Assembly (NCBI GenBank): GCA_910589635.1
Contig: CAJUTD010000057.1
Coordinates: 4,240 to 16,515 of the forward strand
Source: an uncultured Lachnospiraceae bacterium
GTDB lineage: Bacteria > Bacillota > Clostridia > Lachnospirales > Lachnospiraceae
Reading direction: 5' to 3'
Length of the DNA: 12,276 nt
The notes below the pieces were generated by a model. The model saw only the letters and a list, made by a program, of their open reading frames with translations. It was not told the origin of the DNA and did no database searches. Position 1 is the stretch's first letter; each line of letters starts with the position of its first letter. The translations under genes were made by a program, and so were the position numbers. Below are positions 1 through 7,535 of this stretch, piece by piece.

Positions 1-1215
1 CATTAACGCTTCCGCATAATAATTTTCCGAAACAAACGCTGCCTGGATATGAATGACCGTGTGCTGCGCAACATTGTCGTAGGGCTTGGCAGTAAGATGG
101 ACGGAATGGTAAGAGAAGACCATTTTGTTATCACCGTGGCTTCGGAAGTTATGGCGGTACTCTGCCTGGCAGATGATATGGCCGATTTGAAGAGGCGTCT
201 GGGCAGGATGATCGTGGCGTATAATTTTGAAGGGAAGCCGGTGACGGCAGATGATCTGCAGGCCACAGGTGCGATGGCTGCGCTTTTGCGGGATGCGTTG
301 AAACCTAACTTGATTCAGACTTTGGAACATACGCCTGCCATTGTGCATGGCGGGCCGTTTGCAAATATCGCCCACGGCTGCAATAGCGTCCGGGCGACTA
401 AAACAGCGTTAAAGTTGGCGGACTATGTTGTCACGGAAGCAGGATTTGGCGCAGATTTAGGCGCTGAGAAGTTTTTGGATATTAAATGCCGGATGGCCGG
501 CTTAAAGCCAGATGCCGTCGTGTTGGTGGCAACTGTGCGCGCATTGAAATATAATGGAGGCGTGCCCAAGGCGCAGCTTTCCGGTGAGAATTTGGATGCT
601 TTGAAAAAGGGAATTGTCAACCTTGAAAAGCATATCGAGAATTTGCAGAAATATGGCGTTCCTGTTGTTGTTACCTTGAATTCCTTTATCACCGACACGC
701 AGGCGGAGACTAATTTTGTAGAGCAGTTCTGTAAAGAGCGGGGATGTGAGTTCGCGTTGTCGGAGGTTTGGGAAAAAGGCGGCGAGGGCGGAATTGCCCT
801 GGCGGAAAAAGTGCTTGAGACATTGGAGAAAAAGCAGAGCAATTTCAAGCCAATCTATTCGGATGAACTGTCTCTGGCAGGGAAGATTGAGACTGTCGCG
901 AAGGAAATCTACGGTGCAGACGGGGTGAGCTATTCTCCGGCTGCTGCGAAAGAACTCAAGCGCATAGAAGAACTTGGAATGGGTCATTTTCCGGTCTGTA
1001 TGGCGAAGACGCAGTATTCTCTGTCGGATGACCAGGGCAAACTGGGACGTCCCAGCGGATTTACTGTTAATGTCCGTGAAGTTTATGTGTCGGCCGGCGC
1101 AGGGTTTGTGGTGGCCGTTACCGGAGCCATTATGACAATGCCGGGGCTTGGTAAGACGCCGGCTGCTTATGGAATTGACGTTGATGACGATGGCGTCATC
1201 CAGGGACTTTTTTAG
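1..1215 (+). CDS. fhs: Formate-tetrahydrofolate ligase (10-formyl-THF synthetase), 3' part; 5' end outside window and frame broken near position 40
   Basis: Catalyses ATP-dependent formylation of tetrahydrofolate with formate, giving 10-formyl-THF; cytosolic, the entry point of formate into folate one-carbon metabolism. The visible frame carries family blocks in order: KRCLDMNDRVLRNIV (from base 34), GGPFANIAHGCNS, TEAGFGADLGAEKF, TVRALKYNGGVPK, MAKTQYSLSDD, TGAIMTMPGLGKTPAA, and the usual GLF carboxy terminus. The family is about 556-560 residues, so roughly 170 amino-terminal residues, including the ATP P-loop, lie upstream. The Met at base 49 lies inside a conserved block and has no Shine-Dalgarno, so it is not a natural start. 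In the same frame a TAA lies at 4-6, whereas the family should be open there; frame 3 is open over 3-53, so a one-base shift around 31-41 would restore it. The identity is near certain; the frame break may be mutation or sequence error. folD follows after 111 bases. Confidence 0.93.
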
Positions 1216-1326
1216 AGCAGGCAGAGATAGCAAGGCAGTTGAATGGCATAAAGGATGATAGCGAATGAAGAAGTTGATGTAAGGTGAGCAGTGATGCAGC
1301 GTGGATAGAGGAAAGGATGAAAAGCC

Positions 1327-2169
1327 ATGGCGAAGATAATAGATGGAAAAATGATTTCACAGCAGATCAAAGACGAGCTGAAAGAGAAGGTGGAGCGATT
1401 AAAGAAGCAGGGGAAGGCAGGCGCGCTTGCCGTCATCCAGGTAGGGGAAGACCCAGCTTCCAGCGTGTATGTGAGGAATAAGAAAAATGCCTGCGCTTAT
1501 ATAGGCATTGAATCTTTGGCGTATGAGCTGCCCGGGGAGACGACGGAGGAAGATCTGCTTCGTCTGATTGAAGAATTGAATGGCAAAGAGCAGGTCAGGG
1601 GAATCCTGGTGCAGCTTCCGCTGCCGGGACATATCTGTGAGGATAAAGTGATACAGGCAATCAGCCCAGAAAAAGACGTAGACGGTTTCCATCCACAGAG
1701 CGTAGGCGCCATGACGATCGGGGAACCGGGTTTTCTCTCCTGTACGCCGGCCGGGATTATCCAGCTGCTCAAACGATCGGATGTGGAGATTGCCGGAAAA
1801 CATTGCGTCATTATTGGCAGGAGTAATATTGTAGGAAAACCGATGGCGCTGTTGATGCTCAGGGAAAACGCCACAGTCACGATTACGCACTCGAAAACCA
1901 GGAATCTGCCCGAGCTTTGCAGGCAGGCGGATATTCTTATTGTGGCCATGGGGAAACCGCAGTTTGTCGGCGCGGAGTATATCAAAGAGGGTGCGGTTGT
2001 CATTGACGTGGGCATTCACCGCGATGAGAACAACAAGCTTTGCGGAGATGTAAAATATGCGGAAGTGGAGCCGATTGCCTCAGCTATCACCCCAGTTCCG
2101 GGTGGCGTAGGCCCGATGACAATTGCAATGCTGATGAATAACTGTGTACAGAGTATAGAAGAGGGATAA
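1327..2169 (+). CDS. folD: Bifunctional methylenetetrahydrofolate dehydrogenase / methenyltetrahydrofolate cyclohydrolase
   Basis: Interconverts 10-formyl-THF, 5,10-methenyl-THF and 5,10-methylene-THF using NADP(H) (or NAD(H)); cytosolic homodimer in the family. The protein is 280 residues, normal full length. Visible motifs: the catalytic YxxxK (Tyr48, Lys52, in VYVRNKKNAC), VQLPLPGHI with Gln96, PEKDVDGFHP, the Rossmann-type dinucleotide segment GRSNIVGKPMA, HSKTRNL, and PVPGGVGPMT near the C-terminus. All catalytic positions expected from the family are present. The ATG at 1327 is preceded by AAAGGA about 10 bases upstream. It lies directly downstream of fhs, its pathway partner, and ends only 2 bases before the next gene, so the three are probably co-transcribed. 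Confidence 0.97.
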   Translation: MAKIIDGKMISQQIKDELKEKVERLKKQGKAGALAVIQVGEDPASSVYVRNKKNACAYIGIESLAYELPGETTEEDLLRLIEELNGKEQVRGILVQLPLPGHICEDKVIQAISPEKDVDGFHPQSVGAMTIGEPGFLSCTPAGIIQLLKRSDVEIAGKHCVIIGRSNIVGKPMALLMLRENATVTITHSKTRNLPELCRQADILIVAMGKPQFVGAEYIKEGAVVIDVGIHRDENNKLCGDVKYAEVEPIASAITPVPGGVGPMTIAMLMNNCVQSIEEG

Positions 2170-2171
2170 GG

Positions 2172-3365
2172 ATGAAGTGTGCAAATTGTGGTGCAGAGCT
2201 GAAAGTAGGATGTATCTATTGCTCTGTTTGTGGTAAAGAGGCACAGATTGTATCCGATTACAATTTGCTGGAAGATGATTTTCTCCGAGATATGTTAAAA
2301 GAACGCGAAGATAAAATCCGAGACGAGGCTGCCAGGGAGGCACACAAAAGGGAAGCGCTGAACACGGCTCATACAAAGCAGACAGAGGCAGCCCGCACGA
2401 AGCAGGAACAAGCGGGCAAGTCAGGCAAACAGAAACGCAGGATCAAAAAACGTCTGGTGTTTGCAGTCGTGGCAATTATCTTATTGATGGTCTTAATTGT
2501 CGTGACAGTACTGATGGTGAACCACAGCAGGGACAATTCTTTTGATTATCAGATGGAGCAGGCAAGGAGCTGCCTGGAAGATAAAGATTACAGGAAGGCG
2601 CAAAATTTTACGGCGCACGCGTTGGAATTGGATGAGGACAGTTTAGAGGCGAAGCTTCTTCTGGCAGATATCTATGTACTGCGGGGAGAGGAGCAGAAGG
2701 CGGCGGAAATCTTAGAACAGGTGTGTAAAAAACATCCCGATAATCAGGAGGCTTATCAAAAGCTGATAGACATTTATGCAAAGCAGAAGGATTATCAAGC
2801 GATTCTGAGACTTAGTGAAGAGGTTGTGGATGAGGATGTTTTGGAACTGTTTTCGGAATATCTTCCTGATATGCCGGAATTTGACATGGAAGAAGGCGTT
2901 TACACACAGGAGTTTTCTGTTGGAATCTCTGTGGAAGAGGGAAGCCGCATTTATTATACGGTGGATGGCACCGACCCCAGGCAGGGGCAGGAGTATCAGG
3001 AGCCTATTTTAATCGGACCGGGGCAGAATGTTGAAATACGGGCGATTGCCAGGAACAGCTATGAGCTTTATAGTGATGAGATTACAGGACAATTTGTAGT
3101 AGAACTTCAGAAACCGGGTAAACCCGGAGTTTCACCCAGTGGTGGCAGTTTCTATGAAGCGCAGGATATTGTAGTGACCGTGCCGGAAGGATGCAGGGTA
3201 TATTATACCTGGGACAGCACAACGCCCACTGAAAGTTCAGCGCAGTATACGAAGCCGATTGCCATGCCGGAAGGGAATAATATCCTGTCGTTGATTGTCG
3301 TGGATAAGTATGGTATGAGTTCCGATGTGTTCCGGTGTAATTACATTTATATTCCACCGGCCTAG
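2172..3365 (+). CDS. Membrane-anchored zinc-ribbon / TPR / chitobiase-C-like domain protein of unknown function
   Basis: A 397-residue protein with a clear modular layout but no assigned function. Residues 3-20 form a short zinc ribbon (Cys3-x2-Cys6 and Cys17-x2-Cys20, with an additional Cys14). Residues 33-93 are highly charged, probably helical, ending in a very basic patch. Residues 95-116 are a single hydrophobic transmembrane segment. Residues about 123-220 look like TPR-type helical repeats (DYRKAQNFTAHALELD, EEQKAAEILEQVCKKHPDN, QEAYQKLIDIYAKQKDY). Two beta-sandwich repeats of the CHB_HEX_C type follow, marked by YYTVDGTDPR (261-270) and YYTWDSTTP (344-352). By the positive-inside rule the zinc ribbon should be cytosolic and the TPR and beta domains extracellular (inference). 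The start follows the folD stop by 2 bases, with GAGGG just upstream, implying translational coupling. The binding target is unknown; a surface carbohydrate or protein partner is possible but unproven. Confidence 0.85.
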   Translation: MKCANCGAELKVGCIYCSVCGKEAQIVSDYNLLEDDFLRDMLKEREDKIRDEAAREAHKREALNTAHTKQTEAARTKQEQAGKSGKQKRRIKKRLVFAVVAIILLMVLIVVTVLMVNHSRDNSFDYQMEQARSCLEDKDYRKAQNFTAHALELDEDSLEAKLLLADIYVLRGEEQKAAEILEQVCKKHPDNQEAYQKLIDIYAKQKDYQAILRLSEEVVDEDVLELFSEYLPDMPEFDMEEGVYTQEFSVGISVEEGSRIYYTVDGTDPRQGQEYQEPILIGPGQNVEIRAIARNSYELYSDEITGQFVVELQKPGKPGVSPSGGSFYEAQDIVVTVPEGCRVYYTWDSTTPTESSAQYTKPIAMPEGNNILSLIVVDKYGMSSDVFRCNYIYIPPA

Positions 3366-3429
3366 GATACTGTTTTGGTGAGGCTTTTAAATGACTTAGA
3401 GTAATTGACACATAGATGAAATGATAGAA

Positions 3430-3435
3430 AAAGGA
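3430..3435 (+). promoter_or_regulatory. Ribosome-binding site deciding the pheA start
   Basis: AAAGGA lies 8 bases before the ATG at 3444. It overlaps the alternative in-frame ATG at 3435, so it cannot serve that start; this supports the shorter 375-residue protein. Confidence 0.7.
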
Positions 3436-3443
3436 TGTGCCCT

Positions 3444-4571
3444 ATGAAAGATTTACAGATAATCCGTGAGGAAATAGACGAGATAGACAGTCAGATTGTC
3501 AGCTTGTACGAAGAACGTATGCAGCGCACTACGGAGGTTGCGGAGTACAAGATTTCCGTGGGCAAACAGGTGCTGGATAAGCAGCGCGAGAGCGAGAAAT
3601 TGGAGCGCGTCAGGGCGCAGGCGAAAGAGGAAAATCGTTACGGTGTGGGAGAATTATTTGAGCATATTATGGCGATGAGCAGAAAACGCCAGTACCAGCT
3701 TCTGCGGGAGAATGGGCAAGCGCAGGATTTTGGGTTTGCACAGGTAGATGAGCTTCCGTATTTTACGAAGAAAATCGTATACCAGGGGACGGAGGGCGCG
3801 TACAGCCAGCTTGCTATGAAAGCCTATTTCGGGGATGGTATGGAAGGATATCATGTCGATACTTGGCGGGATGCCATGGAAGCGATTTGTAAGGGGGAAG
3901 CAGATTATGCAGTGCTTCCCATTGAGAATTCCTCTGCGGGAATTGTGGGAGAGAATTTTGATTTGATGTTAGAATATGACAATTATATTGTGGCAGAGCA
4001 GACCATTAAGATTGAACACGCCCTGCTGGGACTTCCAGAGGCAGAGATTTCCGACATCAAGACGGTCTTTTCCCATCCGCAGGCATTGATGCAGAGCGTC
4101 GATTTTTTAGATGAGCATAGCAATTGGGACAGAGTACCCGTGAAAAATACGGCCGTTGCCGCTAAACAGGTGGTAAAAGAGAGGCGGAAAGACCAGGCAG
4201 CGATTGCCAGTGAGGTGTCGGCCGATCTCTATGGGCTCAAGATTTTAAAGAACAACATTAATTATAGCGATGAGAACAGCACGCGTTTTATCATTGTGGG
4301 CGGCCAGAAAATCAGGCTCAAAGACGCGGACAAAGTGAGTATTTGCTTTGAGGCGGCTCATGAGAGCGGTTCCCTGTACCGTATGCTTTCACATTTTATG
4401 TTCAATAATCTCAACATGGTTAAGATAGAATCGAGGCCGATTAAGGATAAGAGTTTTGAATACCGCTTTTTTGTGGATTTGCAGGGAAATCTGGGCGATG
4501 GAGCAGTGCAGAACGCCTTGCGGGGCCTGGTGGAAGAATCCCTTTCCATGAAAGTGTTGGGAAATTATTAA
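3444..4571 (+). CDS. pheA: Bifunctional chorismate mutase / prephenate dehydratase (P-protein)
   Basis: Converts chorismate to prephenate and then to phenylpyruvate, the committed branch to phenylalanine. Residues 1-90 are an AroQ-type chorismate mutase: Arg8, Arg25, Lys36, Asp45, Arg48, Glu49 and Gln85 match the E. coli P-protein active-site positions with a constant offset of three. Residues about 108-286 are prephenate dehydratase (YQGTEGAYSQ at 113-122, ENSSAG at 161-166, and the catalytic TRF triplet at 280-282). Residues about 297-373 are an ACT domain with GSLYRML (309-315) and ESRP (329-332), the Phe-binding signature, so feedback inhibition by phenylalanine is expected. The length of 375 residues is normal for a fused P-protein. 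An in-frame ATG at 3435 would add three residues, but the ribosome-binding site favours 3444. The next gene starts 16 bases after the stop. Confidence 0.96.
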   Translation: MKDLQIIREEIDEIDSQIVSLYEERMQRTTEVAEYKISVGKQVLDKQRESEKLERVRAQAKEENRYGVGELFEHIMAMSRKRQYQLLRENGQAQDFGFAQVDELPYFTKKIVYQGTEGAYSQLAMKAYFGDGMEGYHVDTWRDAMEAICKGEADYAVLPIENSSAGIVGENFDLMLEYDNYIVAEQTIKIEHALLGLPEAEISDIKTVFSHPQALMQSVDFLDEHSNWDRVPVKNTAVAAKQVVKERRKDQAAIASEVSADLYGLKILKNNINYSDENSTRFIIVGGQKIRLKDADKVSICFEAAHESGSLYRMLSHFMFNNLNMVKIESRPIKDKSFEYRFFVDLQGNLGDGAVQNALRGLVEESLSMKVLGNY

Positions 4572-4574
4572 AGT

Positions 4575-4579
4575 GAGGG
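4575..4579 (+). promoter_or_regulatory. Ribosome-binding site deciding the DUF815 ATPase start
   Basis: GAGGG lies 8 bases before the ATG at 4588. It overlaps the in-frame GTG at 4573, which has no other Shine-Dalgarno sequence, so ATG 4588 is preferred. Confidence 0.7.
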
Positions 4580-4587
4580 TCAGGCAG

Positions 4588-5895
4588 ATGGAAAATGCAG
4601 TAAATATGATATTATACCGCGATTTGGAACAGGGACAGATTTTTGACAATATGACCTGGATTATGGAACATTATGACAGTGATTACTACAACCGTGAAGA
4701 TATCAGGTCCCTATGTTATGAGAGCTTTCACGATCTTATTGAGCTCTCGGCAAGTCATGGGTTTGAGGGCAATTTATGGCATAATTACTTGACGTATTTA
4801 ATGGTAAACAATGAGAACGCTTATAGTACGGCATGTGAAATCAGGGGCGGGATTAGCGGCAGCATCAATGAGCTTGCGAAACATGATTTTGCAATTTTCA
4901 AGGAGTTGTTTTGTTTTGATTTTGGGAAACTGATTGAGAACCTAAAAATGCCGGAACTTGGGCTGCTTGGGGATTACCACCGCTGTGAGCAGAGTGGGAA
5001 GGTATTTAACCGCAGAATTCGCGACCGTATCTGTAGTCTGAGCGTCCAGTTAGAACAGGCCAAAACGGTTGCTCAATTTCAGGAAGAAGTTACGGAGTTT
5101 TACCGTGAGTTTGGTGTAGGTAAGCTGGGTCTGCATAAGGCGTTTCGCATTGAACATGAAGAGCAGGGGGCAAAGATTGTACCGATTACCAACATAGCTC
5201 ATGTGCATCTTGCGGATTTGGTGGGGTATGAGCTTGCCAAACAGAAACTAATTGACAACACCCAGGCGTTTGTGAGAGGCAGGCAGGCCAACAACTGTCT
5301 GCTGTTCGGTGATGCAGGCACTGGCAAGTCTTCCAGTATCAAAGCTATCATCAACCAGTATTATGATGAAGGGCTGCGCATGATAGAAGTATATAAGCAT
5401 CAGTTTCAGGATTTGAATTCTATAATTTCCCAAATTAAGAATCGCAATTACAAATTTATCATATATATGGATGACCTGTCTTTTGAGGAATTTGAGATTG
5501 AGTATAAATACTTGAAAGCTGTCATCGAGGGAGGATTGGAAAAAAAGCCGGATAACGTGCTGATTTATGCAACCTCCAACCGCAGGCATCTTGTGCGTGA
5601 GAAGTTCAGTGACAAGCAGGAGCGTGATGACGAGCTACACACCAATGATACTGTACAGGAGAAATTGTCACTGGTAGCGAGGTTTGGGGTTACCATCTAT
5701 TTTGGTGCGCCGGATAAGAAAGAGTACCACAATATTGTAAAAAGCCTTGCCGTGGCAAACGGTATACAGATGGAGGACAACGACCTGCTTTTGCAGGCAG
5801 ACAGATGGGAATTAAATCATGGCGGGCGTTCCGGGAGAACAGCGCAGCAGTTTATCAATTATCTGCTGGGAAAAGAATCACAAACCCCGCGGTAA
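4588..5895 (+). CDS. AAA+ family ATP-binding protein, DUF815-like
   Basis: A 435-residue cytosolic P-loop ATPase resembling the DUF815 family; its substrate is unknown. The N-terminal 190 residues are helical and lack a recognisable domain. The AAA+ core occupies about 205-425: Walker A GDAGTGKSS (241-249, Lys247), Walker B FIIYMDDLSFE (290-300, Asp295/Asp296), a sensor-1-like YATSNRRHLV (327-336), and a LSLVARFG segment (360-367) with a possible arginine finger. The segment between Walker B and sensor 1 (EFEIEYKYLKAVIEGGLE) is typical of the family. No signal peptide or membrane segment is visible. It lies 16 bases after pheA and 36 bases before the Ppx-like gene, in the same orientation, so co-transcription is likely. 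The AAA+ call is secure; any role in phosphate or polyphosphate biology is only suggested by position. Confidence 0.88.
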   Translation: MENAVNMILYRDLEQGQIFDNMTWIMEHYDSDYYNREDIRSLCYESFHDLIELSASHGFEGNLWHNYLTYLMVNNENAYSTACEIRGGISGSINELAKHDFAIFKELFCFDFGKLIENLKMPELGLLGDYHRCEQSGKVFNRRIRDRICSLSVQLEQAKTVAQFQEEVTEFYREFGVGKLGLHKAFRIEHEEQGAKIVPITNIAHVHLADLVGYELAKQKLIDNTQAFVRGRQANNCLLFGDAGTGKSSSIKAIINQYYDEGLRMIEVYKHQFQDLNSIISQIKNRNYKFIIYMDDLSFEEFEIEYKYLKAVIEGGLEKKPDNVLIYATSNRRHLVREKFSDKQERDDELHTNDTVQEKLSLVARFGVTIYFGAPDKKEYHNIVKSLAVANGIQMEDNDLLLQADRWELNHGGRSGRTAQQFINYLLGKESQTPR

Positions 5896-5931
5896 TCTGT
5901 CGGGGTATCAAATAAGTGGGAGGGTGGAACT

Positions 5932-7464
5932 ATGAAGATTACGACATTTGCAGCAATTTATATCGGCTCCTATGAAGTGAGCATGAAGGTATTTGAAATT
6001 CGCCCGGGCAGGAAAATACGGCTGGTGGATTATGTGCGCAGCCGTCTGGAATTAGGTCTGGACGCCTACAGTAAGGGCGTGATAGGCTATGAGTTGGTGG
6101 AGGATCTCTGTCAGGTGCTCAAGGAATTCCATTCCATCATGGACGGCTATAAGGTAGATACATATAAGGCGTATGCGGGAAATATGTTGCGTACGGTGAG
6201 CAATGGGTTATTTATCTTAGACCAGATCCGTATACGCACCCAAATAGAAGTCACAGTGGCAAGTAATTCCCAGCTGCGTTTTCTGAGTTATGAATCTTTG
6301 GCAGCATCCCCGGAATTCGAGAAAATGATTGGGAAGGGAGCCGTTGTGGTAGATGTGGGTGGCGGAAGTATGCAGATTACGCTATTCCAGAAAGGGACGG
6401 CTGTGACAACTCAGCGTATTGAGCTGGGAATCATGCGCATCTGGGAAAAGCTTTCTAAAATCCGCAATATGGTTTCCCATTATGAGACGCAGATTCAGGA
6501 GCTGATAGACAAAGAGCTGGAAATATTTAAGCGGCTGTACCTTGAGGGGAAGGATATACAGTATGTTATTCTCATGGGGGATTACATTGGCGAAATGGTG
6601 AAAGGCTTTTCTAAGAAATTAGATGACGGCACGATTGAGACGGAACGGTTTTTGAAACTGTTGAATAAATGGCATAAGAAATCCCCGAAAGAGATTGCCA
6701 TAGAATTAAATCTTGTCAATGAAAACGATCCCTTAATCCTGCCCTCTGTCGTGTTGTACAAGCGGCTGACAGAGGAAATGAACGCTGATTTTGTATGGGT
6801 GCCGGGAGTCAGCATTGGAGATGGCATTGTTTGTGATTATGCGCATAAGAACCATATGATCCGTTTTCTGCATGATCTTGATAAGGATGTACTGGCGGCT
6901 TCTAAGAATCTTGCCGAGCGTTATCAGAGTTATTCCGGCCATACGGAGTCTGTACTGTCCACTAGCACGGTGATTTTTGACGCCATGAAGAAGGTGCATG
7001 GCATGAGTAAGCGGGAACGACTGCTGTTACAGGTGGCTGCTATTTTGCATGATTGCGGGCGTTATGTAAGTCTGACGAATCAGTTTGTTTGTTCTTATCA
7101 GATTATCATGGCGTCGGAGATAATTGGACTGACAGACCTGGAACGGGAAATTGTGGCAAGTACCGTCAAATACAATTCTTTGGTAAGACCGCCTTACGAG
7201 AGCTTGAGAGATAAGATGGATAAGGACAGTTATGTGATTGTGTCAAAGCTCACGGCAATCTTAAAGATTGCTAATGCCATGGATCGCAGCCACAAGCAGA
7301 AATTTGAGAATATCCGGGCGGCGTTGAAAGGCAAAGAGTTGATCATCACGATTGAGACTAAGGAAAATACGGTGCTGGAGAAGGGGCTTTTTTCTACCTA
7401 TGCGGAGTTGTTTGAAGAGGTGTTCAGCATCATGCCCAAGATCAAAGAAAAGAGAATATTTTAA
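5932..7464 (+). CDS. ppx: Ppx/GppA-type phosphatase with C-terminal HD domain (exopolyphosphatase-like), N-terminal motifs degenerate
   Basis: Family members hydrolyse terminal phosphates of polyphosphate or (p)ppGpp. Residues 1-300 form the ASKHA-fold Ppx/GppA domain: IGSYEVSMKVFEI near the N-terminus, DVGGGS at 141-146 (second phosphate loop, intact), and VPGVSIGDGIV at 290-300. Residues about 318-505 form an HD-type domain with His337, His373-Asp374 (ILHDCGRYVS) and Asp451 (ANAMDRSHKQK) as likely metal ligands. The total of 510 residues is normal for two-domain Ppx. Oddities: the family Asp of the first phosphate loop is Tyr10, the usual T-S-A before the conserved Arg is replaced (YAGNMLRT, 81-88), and the catalytic Glu of the E-A-R segment appears as Gln114. 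The start is supported by GGGAGG before ATG 5932. It sits upstream of ppk, the classic partner. The family call is firm; enzymatic activity is doubtful. Confidence 0.9.
   Translation: MKITTFAAIYIGSYEVSMKVFEIRPGRKIRLVDYVRSRLELGLDAYSKGVIGYELVEDLCQVLKEFHSIMDGYKVDTYKAYAGNMLRTVSNGLFILDQIRIRTQIEVTVASNSQLRFLSYESLAASPEFEKMIGKGAVVVDVGGGSMQITLFQKGTAVTTQRIELGIMRIWEKLSKIRNMVSHYETQIQELIDKELEIFKRLYLEGKDIQYVILMGDYIGEMVKGFSKKLDDGTIETERFLKLLNKWHKKSPKEIAIELNLVNENDPLILPSVVLYKRLTEEMNADFVWVPGVSIGDGIVCDYAHKNHMIRFLHDLDKDVLAASKNLAERYQSYSGHTESVLSTSTVIFDAMKKVHGMSKRERLLLQVAAILHDCGRYVSLTNQFVCSYQIIMASEIIGLTDLEREIVASTVKYNSLVRPPYESLRDKMDKDSYVIVSKLTAILKIANAMDRSHKQKFENIRAALKGKELIITIETKENTVLEKGLFSTYAELFEEVFSIMPKIKEKRIF
7069..7091 (+). 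other. HD-domain coding core is just upstream; no separate element
   Basis: This short stretch is internal to the Ppx-like gene, directly after the codons of the His-Asp metal-binding pair. It encodes the VSLTNQFV segment and holds no independent site. It is listed only to mark the boundary of the best-conserved part of the protein. Confidence 0.1.
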
Positions 7465-7468
7465 ATTG

Positions 7469-7491
7469 CAGCCTGCACACTGGCAGAGCTG
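7469..7491 (+). other. Stem-loop between ppx and ppk
   Basis: CAGC-CTGC (7469-7476) can pair with GCAG-a-GCTG (7483-7491), giving eight base pairs with a one-base bulge (A7487) and a six-base loop. No T-run follows, so it is not a standard intrinsic terminator. It could be an mRNA processing or stability element setting different ppx and ppk levels, or chance. Confidence 0.4.
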
Positions 7492-7535
7492 TAAGTTGAG
7501 GTGAAAGAGAATAAAATATTACAAGGAGGCAGCAT

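Noticed and set aside
1183..1213. Hairpin GATGACG-atgg-CGTCATC followed by TTTTTT at the end of fhs, like an intrinsic terminator
   Set aside because: The T-run starts seven bases after the stem, the hairpin lies within codons for the conserved DVDDDGVIQGLF terminus, and folD follows as an evident operon partner.
423..1233. Long minus-strand open frames opposite fhs and folD
   Set aside because: They lie antisense to strongly conserved enzymes and show no recognisable domain or ribosome-binding site; they are shadows of the codon pattern.
3405..3410. Perfect TTGACA -35 hexamer upstream of pheA
   Set aside because: No -10-like hexamer lies 15-19 bases downstream; that position is occupied by the A-rich ribosome-binding site.
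5884..5906. ACCCCG/CGGGGT inverted repeat across the DUF815 stop codon
   Set aside because: Six base pairs with an 11-base loop and no T-run; too weak for a terminator call.
7069..7091. Separate element inside the Ppx-like gene
   Set aside because: Checked as a boundary of the HD core; it holds only ordinary coding sequence and the matching low-confidence entry in the feature list should be ignored.
7496..7522. TTGAGG-N15-TATTAC as a ppk promoter
   Set aside because: Both boxes are imperfect and the spacer is short; not better than chance in this A-rich stretch.
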